Assembly (NCBI GenBank): GCA_003156595.1
Contig: PMHH01000083.1
Coordinates: 11,482-47,257 of the forward strand
Direction: 5' to 3'
Origin: Acidimicrobiaceae bacterium
GTDB lineage: Bacteria; Actinomycetota; Acidimicrobiia; Acidimicrobiales; Palsa-688
Length of the DNA stretch: 35,776 nucleotides
Shown here: piece after piece, positions 1-7,701 of the stretch
Numbering within the stretch: the stretch's first letter is position 1
Layout of the letters: every line of letters begins with the position of its first letter
Position numbers and translations under genes: made by a program
The notes under the pieces: generated by a model
What the model saw: the letters and a program-made list of their open reading frames with translations, nothing else
Databases searched by the model: none
What the model was told of the DNA's origin: nothing

Positions 1-230
1 CCGGAGTTGGTGTCGTAGCGGACCTCGATCGCCCGAGGTTTGGTGGGGTCCCGCCGCAAGTAGCCCTGACGCTGCAGTGTCGTCAAGTGCGTGTGAACCG
101 TGGAGGACGAGGTCAAGCCGACCGCCTGGCCGATCTCGCGGACCGAGGGTGGATAGCCGCGCTCGCGCAGCTGAGCGGCGATGAAGTCGAGGATCTCTCT
201 TCGCTTCCCGGTGAGCTCGGTATCGATCAC
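1..230 (-). CDS. lexA: LexA repressor, N-terminal part (runs off the window start)
   Basis: Minus-strand translation from GTG at 230: [76 protein letters not shown], a typical LexA winged helix. AGGAGG RBS just upstream. Not in the supplied ORF track because it is open at the edge. Confidence 0.95.
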   Translation of the reverse strand, partial: MIDTELTGKRREILDFIAAQLRERGYPPSVREIGQAVGLTSSSTVHTHLTTLQRQGYLRRDPTKPRAIEVRYDTNS

Positions 231-300
231 GTTGACCTCCTGCGAGTGGACCTGGTGATCCTTCACGTCAGTTCATGATAGTCGGCTGGGTTCTCAAAGG

Positions 301-314
301 CAAACATTTGTTCG
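301..314. promoter_or_regulatory. Putative LexA (SOS) box A
   Basis: CAAACATTTGTTCG, one mismatch from the actinobacterial CGAAC-N4-GTTCG half-site pattern. Confidence 0.6.
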
Positions 315-331
315 TAAAAACCTGTTGACAA

Positions 332-345
332 CGAACAGGCGTTCG
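332..345. promoter_or_regulatory. Putative LexA (SOS) box B
   Basis: CGAACAGGCGTTCG, perfect CGAAC-N4-GTTCG, immediately downstream of TTGACA (325-330). Confidence 0.85.
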
Positions 346-359
346 TGGTCCTATGTTGG

Positions 360-373
360 GGAACACCTGTTCG
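360..373. promoter_or_regulatory. Putative LexA (SOS) box C
   Basis: GGAACACCTGTTCG, GAAC-N4-GTTC palindrome. Confidence 0.65.
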
Positions 374-442
374 AGTAGTCATCAACCCCGTTACGTCGGG
401 CGGCCGAACTCCCCGACGTTTCGAACCCAGAGAGGTAGTCCA

Positions 443-838
443 GTGGTAGCTCTGCTCGTTGACAGCCCCACCGGTACCGTGCCCGGTCGCCATCTCACGT
501 TGGTGCCCCCGACTTCGCGGCCGAGCCGCACCGTCCTGCGTCGCCGGCGCGTCGTCGCCCTGGCACTGCTCGCAATCCTGGTTCTCTGCTCCTGGATCGG
601 CCTGCAGGCGGCCCTGGGCGGCATCGGTGGTGGTCCCCTCGCCACCACCGATGCGCCCGGCGGTCTGCAACCGGCGGCGACCCGAGTCTGGGTCGTCCGA
701 CCGGGCGACACCCTTTGGTCGATCGCCGAGGCCGTCGATCCGGGCGGCGATGTCCGCCCGCTGGTCGATCGTCTGGATTCGCAGGTCGGCGGTACGGCGT
801 TGTACCCCGGCGAGACGATAGCCATCCCGTCGTACTGA
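443..838 (+). CDS. LysM-domain single-TM protein, ChiZ/YneA-like SOS cell-division suppressor candidate
   Basis: GTG start at 443 within ORF 353..838. TM segment VVALALLAILVLCSWIGLQAAL, then LysM-like VWVVRPGDTLWSIAEAVDPGG...LYPGETIAIPSY. Divergent from lexA and followed by nrdR, the same neighbourhood as mycobacterial lexA-chiZ-nrdR. Confidence 0.8.
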   Translation: MVALLVDSPTGTVPGRHLTLVPPTSRPSRTVLRRRRVVALALLAILVLCSWIGLQAALGGIGGGPLATTDAPGGLQPAATRVWVVRPGDTLWSIAEAVDPGGDVRPLVDRLDSQVGGTALYPGETIAIPSY

Positions 839-944
839 GCAACTCGCACCGGCCGTTTGGCCCGCGCCAACTGAGTAACTGGCAGCCTCCGTTCGGCCGG
901 CGCCAAGTCAGTAACTGGCACCCGCCGTTCGGCCGGCGCCAGCC
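837..944. repeat. 36-bp imperfect tandem repeat, 3 copies
   Basis: 837-872 GAGCAACTCGCACCGGCCGTTTGGCCCGCGCCAACT; 873-908 GAGTAACTGGCAGCCTCCGTTCGGCCGGCGCCAAGT; 909-944 CAGTAACTGGCACCCGCCGTTCGGCCGGCGCCAGCC. Confidence 0.85.
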
Positions 945-1067
945 GCTTGCCCCGACCCGGCCGGTCCGGCTGGTCCGGCCGAGGCGGCTGTGGCTGGCTG
1001 CGGTGTAACTCCGAGGTCCGGCTTGCCCGGCGACGGGCCGACCGGTTACGGGGATACATTCAGGTCA

Positions 1068-1553
1068 GTGCGCTGTCCGCAATGTTCGAGCATGGATGAC
1101 CGGGTGGTCGATTCGCGCTCGGCCGACGAGGGGGCTGCCATCCGCCGAAGGCGGGAATGCCTCGCCTGCGGGCGTCGGTTTACGACCTACGAGCGCCTGG
1201 AGGAGGTCCCCTTCGTGGTAGTAAAGCGGTCGGGCCAGCGGGAGCCGTTCGAGCGATCCAAGATCGTGGCGGGGGTGACCGCCGCGGCCAAGAATCGGCC
1301 GGTGAGCGTGGCGGAGATGCAGGAACTGGCGGCAGAGGTGGAGGAAGGGCTTCGGCTGGTCGGCCACGAGGTCAGCTCCGATCAGGTTGGCCTCGCGGTG
1401 CTCGACCGCCTGCGTTCCTTCGACGAGGTCACCTACCTTCGTTTCGCCAGCGTGTACAAGGGGTTTTCGGATGCCTTGGATTTTGAACGCGAGGTCGGCC
1501 TTTTGACGAAGGACACCGAGCCGAAGCGGGTTCGGGCTCCCGGCAGTCATTGA
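1068..1553 (+). CDS. nrdR: Transcriptional repressor NrdR
   Basis: MRCPQCSSMDDRVVDSRSADEGAAIRRRRECLACGRRFTTYER... zinc ribbon plus ATP-cone region; YLRFASVYKGF motif. Confidence 0.95.
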   Translation: MRCPQCSSMDDRVVDSRSADEGAAIRRRRECLACGRRFTTYERLEEVPFVVVKRSGQREPFERSKIVAGVTAAAKNRPVSVAEMQELAAEVEEGLRLVGHEVSSDQVGLAVLDRLRSFDEVTYLRFASVYKGFSDALDFEREVGLLTKDTEPKRVRAPGSH

Positions 1554-1635
1554 CGGCTGCTCCCCGGACGGGGGTAGCGTTCGCGACGAGGCTGGCCGCC
1601 GGCCAGCGGTCGAGACGTGTAAGGGAGGATGCCCG

Positions 1636-2667
1636 ATGCGAGTTGGTGTGCTGACTGGCGGTGGCGACTGCCCGGGCCTCAATGCGGTCATCCGGGCCGT
1701 AGTCCGCAAGGGCGAGGTCAGCTATCAGGACGAGTTCGTCGGTTTCCTGGACGGATGGCGGGGCGTGATCGAAGAACGCACCACGCCGCTCGACGTGGAG
1801 CGGTGCCGAGGGATCCTCCCGAGGGGAGGAACCATCCTGGGGACGTCGCGCACGAACCCTTACAAGGTCGACGGGGGCGTGACGAACGCGCTCCACACCC
1901 TGCGATCCCAACGCATCGATGCCCTGGTCGCCATCGGCGGTGAGGACACCCTCGGGGTGGCCAACAAGCTGGCCGCCGAGGGGGTATCGATCGTCGGCGT
2001 GCCCAAGACGATCGACAACGATCTGGCCGCCACCGAGGTTACGTTCGGTTTTCATACCGCGGTGCAGATCGCCATGGAGGCGATTGATCGGCTGCACACC
2101 ACCGCGGAATCGCACGACCGGGTGATCGTCTGCGAGGTGATGGGACGTCACGCCGGTTGGATCGCCACCTATGCCGGAATCGCCGGCGGGGCCGCGGAGG
2201 TCCTAGTCCCAGAAGAGCCGTTCGACATCGACGAGATCTGCCGCAATCTGAAGGCTCGGCACGCCAAAGGTCCCTTCGCGTCCATCGTGGTGGTCGCCGA
2301 GGGGGCCGTGCCGGCCGAGGGCACCATGGCCGTGGTGTCGAGGGAGGTGGACCAGTTCGGGCACGTCCGCCTCGGGGGTATCTCGAACCAGCTGGCGGAA
2401 GAAATCGAAGCGCGAACCGGCTACGAAACGCGGGTGACCATACTGGGCCACGTGCAGCGGGGCGGGACCCCGACGGCTTTTGACCGAGTTCTGGCCACCC
2501 GCTTCGGGATCGCCGCCATCGATGCCGTGCACGACCGAGCCTTCGGGCAGATGGTGGCGCTACAGGCCGACACCATCGTCAGGGTGCCTCTGGCCGACGC
2601 GCTCGCTTCCCTCAAGACGGTCGACCCCGAGTTGCTGCACGGAGTGGCCGAGGTGTTCTACGGCTGA
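1636..2667 (+). CDS. 6-phosphofructokinase, probably pyrophosphate-dependent
   Basis: MRVGVLTGGGDCPGLNAVIRA; GGEDT and PKTIDND active-site motifs; GRHAGWIA; HVQRGGTPTAFDR. Confidence 0.93.
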   Translation: MRVGVLTGGGDCPGLNAVIRAVVRKGEVSYQDEFVGFLDGWRGVIEERTTPLDVERCRGILPRGGTILGTSRTNPYKVDGGVTNALHTLRSQRIDALVAIGGEDTLGVANKLAAEGVSIVGVPKTIDNDLAATEVTFGFHTAVQIAMEAIDRLHTTAESHDRVIVCEVMGRHAGWIATYAGIAGGAAEVLVPEEPFDIDEICRNLKARHAKGPFASIVVVAEGAVPAEGTMAVVSREVDQFGHVRLGGISNQLAEEIEARTGYETRVTILGHVQRGGTPTAFDRVLATRFGIAAIDAVHDRAFGQMVALQADTIVRVPLADALASLKTVDPELLHGVAEVFYG

Positions 2668-2820
2668 GTTTCTCGCGGCCGCGCCTGCCTGGCCCTGGTC
2701 CGGTCGCCTGGCTCCCGGCCGCCTGGCCCTGGTCCGGGGCCGCCGGCCCCCCGCCCGCCCGTGACGCCCTACTTGGGCTCTGACGGCCGGCGGCCCGGTT
2801 TTCTGGTAGCACTTCGCGAC

Positions 2821-2903
2821 TTTGGTAGCTGAGATGACACCAATTGGTCGTCCGTGTTACCAAAGAAGGAGTTTGCTACCAAGAACCGATCATGTAGTAT
2901 AAT
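2821..2903 (+). promoter_or_regulatory. Promoter/operator-like region with TTTGGTAGC-type boxes and a TATAAT element
   Basis: TTTGGTAGC (2821-2829), palindrome ACCAATTGGT (2839-2848), GTTACCAAA (2856-2864), GCTACCAA (2875-2882), TATAAT (2898-2903). A further TGGTAGC lies just upstream at about 2804-2810. Confidence 0.45.
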
Positions 2904-2905
2904 GA

Positions 2906-3070
2906 AAGGCACTTAAAGATCCCCCCAGCTACGACCGGTTCTGTCGCCAACACGGTCTGCTCCACCGGATCGAGGCCCTCAGTGACGGCTCGAGCAGCCG
3001 TGAGCTACCGCATCGGGTGGCGCCGGGGTTGTGGCGCCTGGGCAGTGGGGCTCCGATGTGCATGGCGTGA
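2906..3070 (+). pseudogene. Decayed N-terminal fragment resembling the AbiEi-type/DUF559 antitoxin winged helix
   Basis: Open frame without a start codon: KALKDPPSYDRFCRQHGLLHRIEALSDGSSSRELPHRVAPGLWRLGSGAPMCMA*, similar by eye to 'RQHGLLTRAQALAAGLSSRELAHRVRSGRWRRLHPGVY'-type N-termini. ATG at 2902 is in a neighbouring frame, so a frameshift is possible. Confidence 0.4.
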
Positions 3071-3133
3071 GCGACGTCACGCTGACTACGACCGGGTGCC
3101 GGTCTGGCGGGGATCGAGTGAAGTCGGCCGGGT

Positions 3134-4024
3134 TCACCAGAACTTCGGCTCGGGACCGGGTGGGATGTCGGTGGCCCCAGCGGAAGCCAGCAGGTCGCAG
3201 AACGGTCCGAACAATTCGGGGGTAGTGGCCACGATCAGCCGGCCGGGAAATGCCTCGACCCGGCCGCCGGCCTCGGCGCAGATCAGGGCGCCGGCGGCCA
3301 GGTCCCACGGGTTGAGGCCCCACTCGTAGTAGGCGTCGTACCGTCCGCCGGCCGTCCAGCACAGATCCAGGGCCGCGGACCCGAAGCGCCGGATGTCGCG
3401 TACTCGCGGGATGACTCCCGCGGCCACCGCACCCTGCCATTCCCGCCGCGCCGACAGGTAGCCGAAGCCGGTGGCGACCAACGCCGTCGCCAGGGTTGAC
3501 CGCCCGGTCGCCACCCTGGCCGGCGCCCCATTGCACCGTGCGCCCCACCCCTGCACCGCGGCCCAGGTCTCCCGCTTCGATGGGTCCATCACGATCCCGA
3601 CGACCGTCGTACCGGAGACCTCGGCCGCCACCGAGACCGCGAACTGGGGGATGCCGAAAAGGTAGTTCGTCGTGCCGTCGAGCGGGTCCACGACCCACCT
3701 GACATCGGTTGATCCCGGCCGGGCGGTGCCTTCCTCACCCAGTACGCCGTCGTCCGGCCGGCGCTCGGACAAGATACGAGAGATCACGGCCTCGGCCCGG
3801 TGATCGACCGCGGACACCATGTCCGTGGCCGACGACTTCGTGTCGACCGATTGGGGAGAGCCCTCGAGCCCCTCCACCAGGATCAAGGAGGCGGCCTCCG
3901 CACAGGCCATGGCCACCCCCGCCAGCTCGGATAGCAGCGGATCGTCCCCCGCCGGCGTCGGCCCGAACACCTCGGCGACGGTCAAGGTCAAGGTCAACGG
4001 CGGCGCGGCGTCGTCTGCGGTCAT
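3134..4024 (-). CDS. Inositol monophosphatase family protein
   Basis: [40 protein letters not shown] and [19 protein letters not shown] motifs. Confidence 0.93.
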   Translation of the reverse strand: MTADDAAPPLTLTLTVAEVFGPTPAGDDPLLSELAGVAMACAEAASLILVEGLEGSPQSVDTKSSATDMVSAVDHRAEAVISRILSERRPDDGVLGEEGTARPGSTDVRWVVDPLDGTTNYLFGIPQFAVSVAAEVSGTTVVGIVMDPSKRETWAAVQGWGARCNGAPARVATGRSTLATALVATGFGYLSARREWQGAVAAGVIPRVRDIRRFGSAALDLCWTAGGRYDAYYEWGLNPWDLAAGALICAEAGGRVEAFPGRLIVATTPELFGPFCDLLASAGATDIPPGPEPKFW

Positions 4025-4053
4025 GGGTGCCAGTTGTAGCGTACGGTGGCGCC

Positions 4054-5076
4054 GTGCTGGTCGACCTGCGCTCCGACACTGTCACCCGACCGACAGCAGA
4101 GATGCGCCGGGCCATGGCGGAGGCCGAGGTTGGCGATGACCAGTACGGAGAGGATCCGACGGTCAATCTCCTGCAGGAGACCTTCGCCGAGCTGACCGGC
4201 CAGGAGGCGGCCTTGTTCGTCCCGTCGGGGACCATGGCCAATCAGATCGCCCTGCGGGTCCTCACCCGGCCGGGCGACGCCGTCGTGGTGGGTGCCCGCC
4301 AGCACCTGGTGCTCTACGAGGCGGGCGCCGGTCCCCTCAACGCCGGCGTGACATGGCTCACCGTCCCGGATGCGGCGGGCAGTTTCGATGCCGACGCCGT
4401 TGAGGCGGCGATCGCAGGGGCCGACCACCATCAGCCGGGCGTGGTTGCCATCGCACTGGAGGACACCCACATGGCGGCGGGTGGTGCGGTGTGGGATCCA
4501 GACCGGCTGGCGGCGGTGGGCGCGGTCGCCCGTCGCCACGGCCTCGGGGTACATCTCGACGGAGCCCGGCTGTGGCATGCCGCCGTCGCCAGCGGCCAGT
4601 CGCTGCGGGAGCGGGCGGCGATAGCAACCACCGTCACCTGCTGTTTGTCCAAGGGCCTCGGTGCGCCGGTGGGGTCGATCCTGGCCGGGCCCATAGAGGT
4701 GATGGTGGCGGCTGCACTCGAGCGAAAACGGTTGGGTGGGGCTATGCGCCAGGCGGGGGTGATCGCCGCCGCGGGCCTGGTGGCGATGCGCAACGGTGTC
4801 GAGCGCCTGGCCGAGGACCATGAGCGGGCTCGAGTGCTGGCCACTGCCGTCGCTGACCGCTGGCCGCAGGCGGGGTTGGATCCGAAGGTCGTGACGACCA
4901 ACATTGTCATCTTCTCCCATCCCGATCCCGACGCCTTGCTGCGCTATCTCCAGCCAGCCGGGGTGCTCGCAGGGACGGTGGCTCCGGGGCTGGTCCGGCT
5001 GGTCACCCACGCCGATGTCAACGACGAGGGCATCGAGCTCGCCCGCCGCGCCCTCGCCCGAGCCCCTGGCGACTGA
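4054..5076 (+). CDS. Low-specificity L-threonine aldolase (PLP-dependent, beta-eliminating lyase family)
   Basis: GTG start at 4054: [42 protein letters not shown]...; [24 protein letters not shown] (PLP lysine). Confidence 0.93.
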   Translation: MLVDLRSDTVTRPTAEMRRAMAEAEVGDDQYGEDPTVNLLQETFAELTGQEAALFVPSGTMANQIALRVLTRPGDAVVVGARQHLVLYEAGAGPLNAGVTWLTVPDAAGSFDADAVEAAIAGADHHQPGVVAIALEDTHMAAGGAVWDPDRLAAVGAVARRHGLGVHLDGARLWHAAVASGQSLRERAAIATTVTCCLSKGLGAPVGSILAGPIEVMVAAALERKRLGGAMRQAGVIAAAGLVAMRNGVERLAEDHERARVLATAVADRWPQAGLDPKVVTTNIVIFSHPDPDALLRYLQPAGVLAGTVAPGLVRLVTHADVNDEGIELARRALARAPGD

Positions 5077-5107
5077 GCGCCCCTCGGAGGTCTGAGCCGT
5101 CGCTAGG

Positions 5108-5824
5108 GTGGGGCTCGTGGCCGAGTTCGTGACTGGTGCCCCGGCCACCGTTCTCGCCATCTACGCCCACCCTGATGATCCTGACGTGTCGGCGGGTGGC
5201 ACCCTGGCCCAGTGGGCGGCGGCCGGTTCCGCGGTCCACGTGTGCATCTGTGCCGACGGCGACAAGGGATCGTTGGACCCTGCCGGCGTGCCCTCGCAGC
5301 TGGTCGCCCGCCGCCGGGAGGAGGTGGTCGCGTCGGGCGCCGTCCTTGGTGTGAAGGCCCATCATTGGCTGGGTTTCCGTGACGGCGAGCTGGATGACGA
5401 GAGAGGGTTGATCGCCCGGCTGGTGGCGCTGGTACGTGCGGTACGCCCCGATGTGGTGGTCACACCGGATCCCACGGCCGTCTTCTTCGGTCAGCACTAC
5501 GTCAATCACCGTGATCACCGGGTGGTGGGGTGGGCCGCCCTCGATGCGGTGTCTCCGGCCGCCGGGAACCCCCACTACTTCCCCGACGCCGGGCCTCCGC
5601 ATCGGGTCGGGCTCCTCTACCTGTCCGGGACGCTGGAGGCGGACGTGTGGGTCGACATCACAGAGACGATCGAGGTGAAGGCGGCGGCCATCGCCTGCCA
5701 CTACAGCCAGGTGGGCGACAACGGTGAATGGTTGCGCCGGGCGGTGCGGCAGCGGGCGGAGGAGGCGGGCAGGCAGGTGATGGTCCCGTTTGCCGAGGGG
5801 TACAGGCGCGTGCAATTGGAATGA
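5108..5824 (+). CDS. PIG-L/LmbE-family deacetylase
   Basis: AIYAHPDDPDVSAGGT motif, RRREEVVASGAVLGV, NHRDHRVVG. Confidence 0.9.
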   Translation: MGLVAEFVTGAPATVLAIYAHPDDPDVSAGGTLAQWAAAGSAVHVCICADGDKGSLDPAGVPSQLVARRREEVVASGAVLGVKAHHWLGFRDGELDDERGLIARLVALVRAVRPDVVVTPDPTAVFFGQHYVNHRDHRVVGWAALDAVSPAAGNPHYFPDAGPPHRVGLLYLSGTLEADVWVDITETIEVKAAAIACHYSQVGDNGEWLRRAVRQRAEEAGRQVMVPFAEGYRRVQLE

Positions 5825-5870
5825 CAAGGGGGAAAAAGGGTGACCGTCACGCGGCCCACGCTCGGAGCGG

Positions 5871-7226
5871 TTGCTCTGCCAGACTGCGACAGTGCGCCAC
5901 GGCCCGGCGGCGAGGAGCATCCTCCACGTCGACATGGATGCCTTCTACGCGGCCGTGGAAGTTCTGGACGCCCCCGATCTGGCTGGACAACCGGTAATCG
6001 TGGGGGGGACCGGGCGGCGGGGCGTCGTGGCTTCGTGCAGCTACGAGGCCAGGGCCCATGGGGTCCGATCCGCGATGCCATCCGGGCGAGCTCGCCAGCT
6101 GTGCCCGCACGCGGTGTTCGTCGCCGGGCGCCACGGCCGCTACGCCGAAGTGAGTCGCGACATCCATGCCGTGTTCGAGCACTACACCCCGCTGGTTGAG
6201 GGGATTTCTCTGGACGAGGCGTTCCTCGACGTGACGGGCTCGGAGCGGCTGTTCGGCCCTGCCGCGGAGATAGCGACCACCATCCGCAGCCGTATCGCCA
6301 ACGAGTTGCACCTGGCGTGTTCGGTCGGCGTGGCGCCCGTGAAGTTTCTGGCCAAGTTGGCCTCGGAGGCGGCCAAGCCGACGGCCCAGCTCAGTGGGAT
6401 CATCCCCGGACTTGGCGTGGTCGTCATACAGCCTGGCGAAGAACTGCGGTTCCTGCATCCCCTTCCCATCGAGTCGCTGTGGGGGGTCGGACCGGCCACC
6501 GCGGCCCGGCTCCGACGTCTGGGGGTGACCACCGTGGGCGAGTTGGCCGCCATCTCGCCGGCCACCCTGGAGGCGGTCATTGGCAGGTCCCACGGTAGCC
6601 ACCTGGCCCGTCTGGCTCGTGGCGACGACGACCGGCCGGTGGAACCCGATCGCGACATCAAGTCCGTGAGCCACGAGGAGACCTACCCGGTTGACCTCTA
6701 CGATCGCGGCGAGTTGCACCAGGAGGTGGTGCGGATGGCTGACGCGGTAGCCACCCGGATGCGCAGAGCGGGTGTGGTCGGGCGCACGGTGACGCTCAAG
6801 ATTCGCTACGGCGACTTCGTCACCCGAACGCGCTCCCGCACCGGCCCCAGTGGTCTGTCCGAGGGGCCATCGATCGCGGCGATGGCCCTCGGCCTCCTCG
6901 ATGGGGTGGAAGTAAACCCGGGGGTCCGTCTGCTTGGCGTTGGCGTTTCGAACCTGACCGGGACCGTGGCCGTGCCCTTCGAGCAGATGAGCCTGGATCT
7001 GGAGGCCGGGGGAGAGTCAGACGCCTCACGACGGGCGGGTGGTCCCGACGGTGGGGCGCCCTCCCGTCTGTGGCGGGAAGCGTCCGGGGCCGTCGAGGCA
7101 GTACGACAGCGGTTCGGGGATGGGGCCGTGGGACCGGCGACCCTACTCGGTCCGACCGGATTGCGGGTGAAGCGGCCGGGAGACACTCAGTGGGGTCCGA
7201 GCGGCGCGCCCAGCCAGTCTGATTGA
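5871..7226 (+). CDS. dinB: DNA polymerase IV (Y family)
   Basis: ILHVDMDAFYAAVEVLD, SCSYEARAHGVRSAMP, GISLDEAFLDVTGS, SVGVAPVKFLAKLASEAAKP. The start may be slightly downstream of 5871. Confidence 0.93.
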   Translation: MLCQTATVRHGPAARSILHVDMDAFYAAVEVLDAPDLAGQPVIVGGTGRRGVVASCSYEARAHGVRSAMPSGRARQLCPHAVFVAGRHGRYAEVSRDIHAVFEHYTPLVEGISLDEAFLDVTGSERLFGPAAEIATTIRSRIANELHLACSVGVAPVKFLAKLASEAAKPTAQLSGIIPGLGVVVIQPGEELRFLHPLPIESLWGVGPATAARLRRLGVTTVGELAAISPATLEAVIGRSHGSHLARLARGDDDRPVEPDRDIKSVSHEETYPVDLYDRGELHQEVVRMADAVATRMRRAGVVGRTVTLKIRYGDFVTRTRSRTGPSGLSEGPSIAAMALGLLDGVEVNPGVRLLGVGVSNLTGTVAVPFEQMSLDLEAGGESDASRRAGGPDGGAPSRLWREASGAVEAVRQRFGDGAVGPATLLGPTGLRVKRPGDTQWGPSGAPSQSD

Positions 7227-7227
7227 C

Positions 7228-7250
7228 CACGCGCCTAAAATAAGGGCGTG
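7228..7250. terminator. Possible hairpin after dinB
   Basis: CACGC-g-CC-taaaataa-GG-GCGTG, immediately after the dinB stop. No U tract. Confidence 0.3.
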
Positions 7251-7303
7251 CGTTGCTGTAAGTTGCCGACGGGCGCGAAGATGTCGCTCACGGAGGGCAA
7301 GAC

Positions 7304-7681
7304 GTGCCGCTGAACGAGAACGAAGAGCGCATACTTCACGAGATCGAGCGACGCTTCTACGCCAACGATCCCGAATCAGCCCGACGTATCGATTCGACGA
7401 CGCTGCCGAGGTACTTGGCGCGCAACTGTAAGTGGGCCGCCCTCGGCTTCCTCGCCGGTTTGATCGTGCTGCTCGTCGGTTTCGCCTCGAGCTGGGTGGT
7501 GGGCGTGTTCGGGTTCGTCGTCATGCTGGCGAGCGCCATCGTGCTGACCCACAACCTGCGCCGGATGGGCCGGCACGGTTTGCAACAGCTGAGCGGTTCC
7601 ATGAAGGGTCGCTCCTTCAACGAGACCATCGACGACGCCGCCCGCCGCTTCCGGCGCCGGTTCGGCGGCGACGAATCCTGA
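7304..7681 (+). CDS. DUF3040 domain membrane protein
   Basis: MPLNENEERILHEIERRFYANDP... with two TM segments, typical of actinobacterial DUF3040. Confidence 0.9.
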   Translation: MPLNENEERILHEIERRFYANDPESARRIDSTTLPRYLARNCKWAALGFLAGLIVLLVGFASSWVVGVFGFVVMLASAIVLTHNLRRMGRHGLQQLSGSMKGRSFNETIDDAARRFRRRFGGDES

Positions 7682-7701
7682 GCATCTTCCTCTCCCGGCG
7701 C

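Noticed and set aside
391-1059. 222-aa minus-strand ORF over the LysM gene and tandem repeat
   Set aside because: Arg/Pro-rich low-complexity antisense translation; the + strand encodes a recognisable LysM protein.
5825-5880. Possible SOS box upstream of dinB
   Set aside because: No GAAC-N4-GTTC palindrome in the short gap, so LexA control of dinB is not supported here.
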